From: an uncultured Clostridia bacterium
Lineage (GTDB): Bacteria > Bacillota > Clostridia > Oscillospirales > Oscillospiraceae
Assembly (NCBI GenBank): GCA_947058885.1
Contig: CAMSIF010000016.1
Location: forward strand, 1-33,782
Length of the DNA: 33,782 bases
Direction: 5' to 3'
Position numbers and translations under genes: made by a program. Of the stretch, positions 15,669 to 23,361 are shown one piece after another; positions within the stretch are counted from its first letter, which is position 1; each line of letters opens with the position of its first letter. The notes below the pieces were generated by a model that saw nothing but the letters and a program-made list of their open reading frames with translations, was not told the DNA's origin and searched no databases.

Positions 15669-16658
15669 TCCACGCTCCATAACCATTTCCAGTTCAACAA
15701 ATTCATCACAGCCGTTAGGCTTCTCTGTCTGATGGCGTCCGGTGAAGCGGAATCCCATATGTTCGTAAAAGCCGATAGCTTTTTCGTTGCCCTTCAGAAC
15801 AAACAGCGCAACTTCAGAACGGTTGATACAAGCAAGACAGCTTTCCAGCAGAAGCTTTCCCAGTCCAAGGCCTTGATACTCCTGGAGAAGGTATAGTGCA
15901 CAGACCTCCCCGGCGTTGGGGACAGATACAAATTCCCGTGCCTCGGGGAGGTAACAGGCGAACCCAGCAACCCGATCGTCATGTTCCCGGTCCAGCAGTA
16001 CCAAAGTGTTCTCCGGATATTTCTCCGCAATACGGCGGCAGGAGTCCAGGCTCTGTTTTTCCAAAATGCGGGGATCCATCAGGCCGGTGTAGGTCTCCTG
16101 CCAGGCGGTGTAGTGGACGTAAGCCTTGCCCTCCCGGTCCGCCGGGGATTCCATGGGCCAGACTTGAAATCGGGGTTCCCGTTTCTGCCGGATAAGCTCC
16201 CAGGTGTCCAGAATTTGAAATTCCTGTGCCGCCGCATCCCGGGAGGGGAAGACCCGAAAGGGAACGGAAGAATCAGCGGGAGGGATAAATTCCCCAGATG
16301 GCTGTTCCGTCCCTTCCAACCATTGATTGAAGGAAGGGGCGGCAAGGCGGGGAACATAGTCTTGATCAATGCGGTAAACGGCGCAGTCCTTAAAAGGGAG
16401 GTCAGTGCTGGCATAATAGCCGCCCTGTACATCCACAGCAAATACGTAGATCTCCGGCACACCATACAGAGGAAGGCTGGGAGATTGCCCTGGGCGGAAA
16501 AACCGCAGGCCAGTACGGGACTCCAGGGCTTCCAGCTCTGGGCTCTCATCCTCGCTGTGGACTTCAACGCCTGTAAAGACCGCCTTTGTGTCGGGATCCT
16601 TAAAAATAAAACCGATTACACCAGTGTGCCGGTCATGGATGTAGACCGTCTTTCCCAT
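15666..16658 (-). CDS. GNAT N-acetyltransferase with long unassigned N-terminal region
   Basis: C-terminal GNAT motif ALYLLQEYQGLGLGKLLLESCL...VLKGNEKAIGFYEHMGFRFTGRH; about 170 N-terminal residues not recognised. Confidence 0.85.
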   Translation of the reverse strand: MGKTVYIHDRHTGVIGFIFKDPDTKAVFTGVEVHSEDESPELEALESRTGLRFFRPGQSPSLPLYGVPEIYVFAVDVQGGYYASTDLPFKDCAVYRIDQDYVPRLAAPSFNQWLEGTEQPSGEFIPPADSSVPFRVFPSRDAAAQEFQILDTWELIRQKREPRFQVWPMESPADREGKAYVHYTAWQETYTGLMDPRILEKQSLDSCRRIAEKYPENTLVLLDREHDDRVAGFACYLPEAREFVSVPNAGEVCALYLLQEYQGLGLGKLLLESCLACINRSEVALFVLKGNEKAIGFYEHMGFRFTGRHQTEKPNGCDEFVELEMVMERG

Positions 16659-16728
16659 AAAAACCCTCCTCTGGAATTTTTCCTATTATACTCCAGAGAA
16701 GGGGGGAAGTCAAGCTATCAAGTTATAT

Positions 16729-17616
16729 TCACCTAATTAGACCGTACTCCGCCAATACAGTTTTTAGCTTCTCACGGTTCTCCGGCTCCATCTCGCATAG
16801 GGGAAGCCGGAAAATCTCCTGGCAGAATCCCATTAGGGCCAGGGCTGTTTTGACAGGTATTGGGTTGACCTCCCAAAACAGGGCTTCGCAGAGCTTCCGC
16901 AGGCGCAGCTGCTGTTGCCCAGCGGCTGTAAAGTCTTCAGCCAGACAGGCGGACGCCAGCTCATGCATCTTCTTGGGGACCACATTAGCGGCTACAGATA
17001 TCACACCCTTGCCGCCGAAGAGCATAATAGGAGCAGTTTCATCATCGTTGCCGGACCATATGTAGAAGTCCTCTGGGCACAGATCGCGGGTTTTTTGAAT
17101 CAGGGCCATATCTCCGCTGGCCTCTTTTACCCCTATGATATTGGGGTGCGCCGACAAGGCCGCGTAGGTTTCCGCCGTACATTTAACTCCCGTCCGGGAT
17201 GGGACGTTATAGAGGAGCATGGGCTTTGATACTGCGTCCGCTATGGCGGTATAGTGCCGGACCAGCCCCCGCTGTGTGGCTTTGTTATAGAAGGGGGTCA
17301 CCACCAGGAGGCCGTCTACCCCCGCCAGCACGGCATCTTTGGAGAGGGTAATGGCATTTTCTGTGCTGTTTGCGCCGCTGCCTGCGATAACAGGAACTTT
17401 GCCGTCTACATGCCGGACGACAGTTTCAATGGTGCGCATCCGCTCTACGTAGCTCATAGTGGCCGCTTCGCCGGTGGTACCGCATACAATAATAGCGTCA
17501 GTACCATTTTCCAATTGAAAGTCAATCAGCCGCTTGAGCGCAGGGTAATCGACGCTGTCGCTGGTGAAGGGCGTGATGATGGCCACGCCGGAGCCAATAA
17601 AGATAGGCTGTTTCAT
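16729..17616 (-). CDS. dapA: 4-hydroxy-tetrahydrodipicolinate synthase
   Basis: GTTGEAATMSYVER, GSGANSTENAI, LLYNVPSRTGV, GVKEASGDM, SGNDDETAP. Confidence 0.95.
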   Translation of the reverse strand: MKQPIFIGSGVAIITPFTSDSVDYPALKRLIDFQLENGTDAIIVCGTTGEAATMSYVERMRTIETVVRHVDGKVPVIAGSGANSTENAITLSKDAVLAGVDGLLVVTPFYNKATQRGLVRHYTAIADAVSKPMLLYNVPSRTGVKCTAETYAALSAHPNIIGVKEASGDMALIQKTRDLCPEDFYIWSGNDDETAPIMLFGGKGVISVAANVVPKKMHELASACLAEDFTAAGQQQLRLRKLCEALFWEVNPIPVKTALALMGFCQEIFRLPLCEMEPENREKLKTVLAEYGLIR

Positions 17617-17784
17617 ACGCTTCCTCCTGCATCTGTTTTTCCTCATATTGCTATTGTATAGGAACATCTTATGCAATATAATCTGTTATAGTGCGATATA
17701 TATTGCAAAACATGTCCTATTTCTTTCCTGCACCGCCGGAACCACCCTGTATATAATGGTAGTAGTCAGAGGAGCAAGGAGGCG

Positions 17785-17934
17785 ATGGTTTTTATGAGAG
17801 GGCGGTGGCTTGGTATCTGCGCCGTAACGATGGGCCTGGGAATTTTAATCGCGGCTGTCTTTCCAACCGGATTCCTCCTGTTTCTTGTGGCCTTTCTGCT
17901 AATCGGCTGCGGCTGCTGCTGTATGCGCAAATAG
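17785..17934 (+). CDS. 49-aa Cys-tailed membrane miniprotein upstream of spoVM
   Basis: ATG...TAG encodes MVFMRGRWLGICAVTMGLGILIAAVFPTGFLLFLVAFLLIGCGCCCMRK. Start may be ATG 17794. AAGGAGG at 17776-17782. Confidence 0.7.
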   Translation: MVFMRGRWLGICAVTMGLGILIAAVFPTGFLLFLVAFLLIGCGCCCMRK

Positions 17935-17949
17935 GAAGGAGGTTCCTAT

Positions 17950-18024
17950 ATGAAGATTGTCGTTGTGAAGTCCCCCAAGTTTTTAACCGGCATCCTGCGA
18001 AAACTCTTCGGAATGAAGGAATGA
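17950..18024 (+). CDS. spoVM: Stage V sporulation protein SpoVM (24 aa)
   Basis: MKIVVVKSPKFLTGILRKLFGMKE resembles B. subtilis SpoVM MKFYTIKLPKFLGGIVRAMLGSFRKD. AAGGAGG SD 7 nt upstream; next to sipL and spoIVA. Confidence 0.88.
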   Translation: MKIVVVKSPKFLTGILRKLFGMKE

Positions 18025-18090
18025 ATGAAACAGGCCTCTCATAGACTGGAAGCAACAGAGCTTGATATGCGCTAAGGGAGGACGCAAAGG

Positions 18091-19644
18091 ATGGAATTGA
18101 ACTTTAAAAAAGCTGGTCACGACTACTTTGAGCCGCTGCGCTTCACGCCCTTCTCCTGCGAGACCATGCGGGAGAATATCGTGCCCGACAGCTGCGCGGA
18201 TATCGCCAGAATCGTGGACACGACAGGCCTGGTGTGCCTGACTAACCGGGAACTAACCGGCGACGGGCGGTTCAGCGCCAGCGGCACGGTGGAAGTATCC
18301 GTGCTGTACATACCGGAAATGGCGGCCTCCGCTTCCCGGGAGGACGGCCCCCAGGCCCTGCGTTTCCAGATACCTTTCCAGTGCTACGGAGAAGGGCAGC
18401 CGGACTGCGAATTCCTGGACATCCGGGGAGAACTGCACAGTATTGATACCAGGGTTCTGAACCCTAGAAAGGTACTTACGCGGGCAAACCTAGTTCTGTA
18501 CCCGATGGGATGCCGTCACGCCTCCCTCTCTGTCTGTACCGGCATGGACGGTGAGGAGGAGGCCGTTCAGCTCCTGCGGGAGAAACGGGAAACGCGGGTG
18601 GTTGCCGGCGTGAGAGAGAAAGAGTTTACTTTTACCGAGGAACTGCCTCTCTCCCCAGGACGGGGCGGCGCGGAGGAGATTCTATCCACCCGCGTGGACG
18701 TGCGCGGCACCGACTGCAAGCTTATTGGAAACAAGCTGGTAGTCAAGGGACTGATATCTCCCTCTGTCCTGTATAGAGAGAGCGGCGGACGCCTGACCCT
18801 GCTCCAGCAGGACCTGCCTTTCTCCCAGATTCTGGAAGGAAATGGCTTGGAAGAGGACTGCGAGTGTGAAGCCGCATATCAGGTGCTGAACGTGGAGTGC
18901 CGTGTGGGCGGTGAGAGCGGTCCTGACGACGCCTATGTCATGACCCTTACGCTCCTTCTCCGAGCCCGAGTGACCGTCTGGCGGGGAGAGGAGATAGCCT
19001 TTATTGGAGACCTCTACAGCACTGCCGCCCCCGTCTCCTGCGAAATGTCAGAACTGGAGCTGCGGGAGGATTGGCAGAAAAACACCCGCCGCCAGAACGT
19101 CCGGGAACTGCTGGAAACCGCAGTGGCGGTAAAATCGGTCATTGACACCGAGACCGGCTGCGGCGGCGTACAAATCAGCGGCGGTGAAATGAAGATTTCC
19201 GCTTGGGCAAGGTGCCTTTATATCGACGAGAACGATATGCTGGGCAGCGTACGGAAAGAATTTACTGTCTCCGCCCCGGCGGAAATGCCCGACGGAAGCT
19301 CCGCCAGCGAGGAATCCTGCCAAGCGGAGGCCGCCTGTAAGGGAGACGTAATTACCAACATCATGCCCGAGGGCATTGAGCTTCGCCTGCCCCTGGACTG
19401 CACCCTTACCACCTACAACTGCCGCCGCTACGTCTGCGTCAGCGGCGGGGAGACGCTGGAGGAAGAACAGGATAAGGCCGCAAAACCCTCCCTTATCCTG
19501 CGAAAGCTAGGTCCCGAGGAGTCGTTGTGGTCCGTGGCAAAGCAGTACCGCACCACCTGCAAGGGAATTATGGAGGTCAACGGCTTGGAGGAGGGAGTCC
19601 CTGCCCCTACGGACCGGCTGCTGCTGATTCCGAAAGCCAGGTAA
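18091..19644 (+). CDS. sipL: SipL-like spore coat morphogenetic protein (DUF3794 + LysM)
   Basis: Repeated DUF3794-like segments and C-terminal LysM (LRKLGPEESLWSVAKQYRTTCKGIMEVNGLEEGVPAPTDRLLLIP), immediately upstream of spoIVA. Confidence 0.9.
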   Translation: MELNFKKAGHDYFEPLRFTPFSCETMRENIVPDSCADIARIVDTTGLVCLTNRELTGDGRFSASGTVEVSVLYIPEMAASASREDGPQALRFQIPFQCYGEGQPDCEFLDIRGELHSIDTRVLNPRKVLTRANLVLYPMGCRHASLSVCTGMDGEEEAVQLLREKRETRVVAGVREKEFTFTEELPLSPGRGGAEEILSTRVDVRGTDCKLIGNKLVVKGLISPSVLYRESGGRLTLLQQDLPFSQILEGNGLEEDCECEAAYQVLNVECRVGGESGPDDAYVMTLTLLLRARVTVWRGEEIAFIGDLYSTAAPVSCEMSELELREDWQKNTRRQNVRELLETAVAVKSVIDTETGCGGVQISGGEMKISAWARCLYIDENDMLGSVRKEFTVSAPAEMPDGSSASEESCQAEAACKGDVITNIMPEGIELRLPLDCTLTTYNCRRYVCVSGGETLEEEQDKAAKPSLILRKLGPEESLWSVAKQYRTTCKGIMEVNGLEEGVPAPTDRLLLIPKAR

Positions 19645-19650
19645 GGCAGT

Positions 19651-19696
19651 CATTCTTTTTTCTTGAAAGAAAAAAGAATCAAAAAAGAACTTTATA
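19651..19696. repeat. Interspersed hairpin repeat, copy A
   Basis: ATTCTTTTTTCTT-GA-AAGAAAAAAGAAT then CAAAAAAGAACTTTA; related inverted copy at 26686-26726. Confidence 0.8.
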
Positions 19697-19761
19697 CGGC
19701 GCGGTCCGGAGACGGGCCGCGTTTTTAGGAAAATGTATGAAGACCAAAATGGGAGGTAACT

Positions 19762-21240
19762 ATGTCAAACTCTGACCTTTATCAGGATATTGCCACACGT
19801 ACCGGCGGGTCCCTGTTCGTGGGCATACTGGGACCAGTCCGAACCGGTAAATCCACCTTTATCAAACGGTTTATGGAGACCTGCGTTATCCCTAATATTG
19901 ACAACGTCTACCGCCGGGAACGGGCCATTGACGAACTGCCCCAATCCGGAAGCGGTAAAACCATCATGACCGCAGAACCCAAATTTGTTCCCGAGGAGGC
20001 CGTGGACATCTCCCTGGAGGGCGGCGTTACCTTTGCCGTCCGCCTGATTGACAGCGTTGGGTATATGGTCAAGGGAGCCATGGGCCAGTTTGAGGACGGC
20101 GCGCCCCGTATGGTTATGACACCCTGGATGGAGCAGGAAATCCCCATGGCGGAGGCCGCCGAAATCGGAACCCGCAAGGTCATTCAGGAACACTCCACCG
20201 TGGGCATCGTCGTTACCACCGACGGCTCCATTACCGACATCCCGCGCGAGGACTACCTGGAGGCGGAAGAGCGTGTGATCCACGAACTTCAGGAGCTTGG
20301 AAAACCCTTTGTTGTGCTTCTGAATTCCACTGAACCCCACGGGGGCCGCGCCGCCAGCATCAGCAAGGACATCGAAAGCCGGTTTGGTGTCCGCTGTCTG
20401 CCCGTAAACTGCCTGGAACTAAACGAGGATACCATAACTTATATTATTAAAAGTATTCTTTTTGAGTTCCCCCTGCGGGAGATGCGGATTTTCCTCCCCG
20501 CGTGGGTGGACGCCCTGCCTATGAGCCACCCCATCAAACAGGCGGTTTACGGCGTAATCCGGGAGGGAGGCGACCAGCTGGGCCATATCCGCGAGGTAGA
20601 ACCTGTCATTAAAGAGATGGGGGATAAGGAAAACATTTCGCTCAGTCGAGTTTTGTCTATCGACCTGGGAAGGGGAATTGCTTCAGCAGAACTGCAATTG
20701 CCCAGAGAGCTGTTCTATGAAACCCTCAGCACACAGTCCGGCTTTGCTGTTGCGGATGACGGGGACCTGATGGAACTGCTGACCCAGCTGGCCGGGGTAA
20801 AGGCCAGATTTGACAAGGTTTCCGACGCCCTGAACAACGTCTACGAAACAGGCTACGGTATTGTGATGCCCACCATGGAGGAACTGCTCCTGGAAGAACC
20901 GGAGGTCATGCGTCAGGGTGGCCGCTACGGCATTAAGCTTAGGGCCAGCGCACCGTCTATCCATATGTTTAAGGTGGATATCGAATCAACAGTATCTCCC
21001 ATTGTGGGCAACGAGAAGCAGAGCGAGGACATGGTTAATTACCTTATGGATAAGTTCAGTGGTGATCCCACTCAAATTTGGGAATCCAATATCTTTGGAC
21101 GCAGCTTCCACGAACTGGTCAACGAGGATTTACAGGCAAAGCTCTATCGGATGCCTATGGACGCTAGATTAAAATTCCAAGAAACCTTGCAGAGAATCGT
21201 TAATGAGGGCAGCGGCGGACTAATCTGTATCATTTTGTGA
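19762..21240 (+). CDS. spoIVA: Stage IV sporulation protein A (SpoIVA)
   Basis: LYQDIATRTGGSLFVGILGPVRTGKSTFIKRFME; SIDLGRGIASAELQL; C-terminus GGLICIIL. Confidence 0.98.
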   Translation: MSNSDLYQDIATRTGGSLFVGILGPVRTGKSTFIKRFMETCVIPNIDNVYRRERAIDELPQSGSGKTIMTAEPKFVPEEAVDISLEGGVTFAVRLIDSVGYMVKGAMGQFEDGAPRMVMTPWMEQEIPMAEAAEIGTRKVIQEHSTVGIVVTTDGSITDIPREDYLEAEERVIHELQELGKPFVVLLNSTEPHGGRAASISKDIESRFGVRCLPVNCLELNEDTITYIIKSILFEFPLREMRIFLPAWVDALPMSHPIKQAVYGVIREGGDQLGHIREVEPVIKEMGDKENISLSRVLSIDLGRGIASAELQLPRELFYETLSTQSGFAVADDGDLMELLTQLAGVKARFDKVSDALNNVYETGYGIVMPTMEELLLEEPEVMRQGGRYGIKLRASAPSIHMFKVDIESTVSPIVGNEKQSEDMVNYLMDKFSGDPTQIWESNIFGRSFHELVNEDLQAKLYRMPMDARLKFQETLQRIVNEGSGGLICIIL

Positions 21241-21245
21241 AGCAG

Positions 21246-21284
21246 GGAGCAATCCTGGCGCGATAGTTGTGCCAGGATTGCTCC
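21246..21284 (+). terminator. Terminator-like hairpin after spoIVA
   Basis: GGAGCAATCCTGGC-N11-GCCAGGATTGCTCC. Confidence 0.7.
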
Positions 21285-21393
21285 ATAAAAACCGTCTCCA
21301 AAGGATTGGTATTTCCCCTCTTGTTTTTTCCTCTCCCTCATAGTACAATAGAGTATGATTACGCCCTACGGGGGAATGAAAAGGAGAGCAATC

Positions 21394-22668
21394 ATGGAAT
21401 ACGCCAGCATGAATCAAGCCCAGCTCCAAACGGAATATGAGCTTGTGGCGAAAAAATTCGAGGACCTCAAAGGTAAAAACTTGAAACTGGACATGTCCCG
21501 GGGCAAGCCCGGCAAGGAGCAGTTGGATTTGGTCAGCGATATGCTCACAGTGCTGGCTAAACCCGAGGACTGCGTGCAGGACGGCCTGGATGTGCGTAAC
21601 TACGGTGAACTCACCGGACTTCCCAGCGCGAAAAAGCTCTTTGCCGAAATCCTTGGCTGTCAGCCGGAGGAGTGCTTCATCGGCGGAAATGCCAGTCTGA
21701 ACCTGATGTACGATACCATTTCCAAGGCGTACACCCACGGCCTGCTTCACAGCGAAAAGCCCTGGGCGAAGCTGGATACAGTAAAATTCCTCTGCCCATC
21801 CCCGGGATACGACCGGCACTTTAAGGTCAGCCAGTCCTTTGGTATGGAGCTCATCACGATTGATATGACCGAAACCGGCCCGGATATGGACGCTGTGGAG
21901 GCGGCTGTAAAAGACCCCGCTGTCAAGGGTATGTGGTGTGTGCCCAAGTATTCCAATCCTGACGGCATCATTTACAGCCCCGAAACCATTGATCGTATTG
22001 CCCGCTTGAAGCCCGCCGCTCCGGATTTCCTTCTGATGTGGGACAACGCCTACTGTATCCACGAATTTGAGGGAGATTATCTGCCGTTTCCAGATATGCT
22101 GTCCATCTGCCGGGAGGCAGGAAATCCGGATATGGTGTTTGAGTTTGCTTCTACCTCCAAAGTGACCTTCCCTGGCGCGGGAGTATCCGTAATGGCTTCC
22201 AGCGTGGAGAACATCAAGTATATGACCGGCCTGATTGGTATTCAGACCATCAGCGCTGACAAAATCAATCAGCTGCGGCATGTGCGCTACTTGAAGGATA
22301 AGGCACATACTCTGGAGCTGATGAAAAAACACGCCGCTGTTCTGGCTCCCAAGTTCCGGACCGTGCTGGACGCCCTGGACAAAGAGATTGCTCCTTTGGG
22401 CATCGCTTCTTGGAAACGTCCCAAGGGCGGGTATTTTGTCAGCCTGAATACTGCGGACGGTTTGGCGAAGCGGACGCTGGCCCTATGCAAGGAGGCCGGT
22501 GTAGTTATGACCAGCGCAGGCGCGACCTATCCCTATGGTAAGGATCCCAGGGACCGGAACATCCGAATTGCCCCCAGCCTGCCGCCGGTGGCGGAGCTGG
22601 AAACCGCTATTGACGTGTTCTGCGTATGTTTGCGGCTGGCAGCTCTGGAGAAGCTGATGGGGAAGTAA
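21394..22668 (+). CDS. PLP-dependent aminotransferase (class I/II, Asp/MocR-like)
   Basis: LDMSRGKPGKEQLDL, GNASLNLMYDTISKA, CPSPGYDRHF, KYSNPDG, WDNAYCIHEF, STSKVTFPGAGVSVM. Confidence 0.92.
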   Translation: MEYASMNQAQLQTEYELVAKKFEDLKGKNLKLDMSRGKPGKEQLDLVSDMLTVLAKPEDCVQDGLDVRNYGELTGLPSAKKLFAEILGCQPEECFIGGNASLNLMYDTISKAYTHGLLHSEKPWAKLDTVKFLCPSPGYDRHFKVSQSFGMELITIDMTETGPDMDAVEAAVKDPAVKGMWCVPKYSNPDGIIYSPETIDRIARLKPAAPDFLLMWDNAYCIHEFEGDYLPFPDMLSICREAGNPDMVFEFASTSKVTFPGAGVSVMASSVENIKYMTGLIGIQTISADKINQLRHVRYLKDKAHTLELMKKHAAVLAPKFRTVLDALDKEIAPLGIASWKRPKGGYFVSLNTADGLAKRTLALCKEAGVVMTSAGATYPYGKDPRDRNIRIAPSLPPVAELETAIDVFCVCLRLAALEKLMGK

Positions 22669-22685
22669 GCAACTAGGAGTTGCTT
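22667..22685 (+). terminator. Short terminator-like hairpin after the aminotransferase gene
   Basis: AAGCAACT-AGG-AGTTGCTT followed by T and abutting the -35 element. Confidence 0.5.
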
Positions 22686-22712
22686 TACAAACCGGCGGGG
22701 TCATGCTATGCT
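22684..22712 (+). promoter_or_regulatory. Promoter of XRE/Zn-ribbon gene
   Basis: TTTACA-17 nt-TATGCT. Confidence 0.6.
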
Positions 22713-22743
22713 GAGTACATCAATTCGGAAGGAGATTTGCGAA

Positions 22744-23190
22744 ATGGAATGTAAAGATGTGCTCGTTAAGCTGCGCGAAAAAAGCGGATTGTCCCAGCAG
22801 GAGCTGGCGGACAAGCTTTTTGTCACCCGCCAGGCTGTTTCCAAGTGGGAGAGAGGGGAGACTACGCCCTCCTCCGATATACTCAAGCAGCTGTCAAGTT
22901 TGTTTCATGTCTCCATTGATACTCTGTTGGGCAGCCCGTGCCAGCGAATCTGTCAGAGCTGCGGTATGCCTCTGGAGGAGGAAATCATGGGCCATGACGC
23001 GGACGGCAGCGTCAACGAAAATTATTGTAAATGGTGCTTCGACGGCGGCAAATATCTAAATGACTGCACAATGGATGAAATGATTGATTTTTGTGTGGAT
23101 ATTATGGCCAAGGAGGGCATGGACCCTGAACAGGCCCGAACGCATTTGCAGTCGGTCATGCCGGGATTGGACCGTTGGAAAAAGGTATAA
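22744..23190 (+). CDS. XRE regulator with C-terminal zinc-ribbon domain
   Basis: LVKLREKSGLSQQELADKLFVTRQAVSKWERGETTPSSDILKQLSSLF followed by CQSCGMPL...NYCKWCFDGG. Confidence 0.9.
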   Translation: MECKDVLVKLREKSGLSQQELADKLFVTRQAVSKWERGETTPSSDILKQLSSLFHVSIDTLLGSPCQRICQSCGMPLEEEIMGHDADGSVNENYCKWCFDGGKYLNDCTMDEMIDFCVDIMAKEGMDPEQARTHLQSVMPGLDRWKKV

Positions 23191-23226
23191 ATCAGTAGGA
23201 ATAAAATAACGTACATTGTTGTACAA

Positions 23227-23278
23227 AGCCGTGGGTTTGGAGCGTCTGTTTTGCAGGCCGCTCCCAAATCCACGGCCT
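23227..23278. other. Long imperfect hairpin between XRE gene and murD
   Basis: GCCGTGGGTTTGGAGCG-loop-CGCTCCCAAATCCACGGC; no strong T-tract. Confidence 0.6.
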
Positions 23279-23299
23279 TGTTTGCCGTCAAGAATTGTG

Positions 23300-23328
23300 T
23301 TGTTTTCTTCTATATTTGATGCTATAAT
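23300..23328 (+). promoter_or_regulatory. murD promoter
   Basis: TTGTTT-17 nt-TATAAT. Confidence 0.6.
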
Positions 23329-23361
23329 ACGGTAGATTCTAATTTTTGGGGAGGGACCCAT

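Noticed and set aside
17792-18055. 87-aa minus-strand ORF over the spoVM region
   Set aside because: Arg/Ser-rich antisense shadow; the plus strand carries two small ORFs with good SD sites, one matching SpoVM.
19765-20340. 191-aa ORF antisense to spoIVA
   Set aside because: Shadow ORF over a highly conserved gene.
21220-22332. 370-aa ORF antisense to the aminotransferase
   Set aside because: Shadow ORF over a clear aminotransferase; no motif or RBS support.
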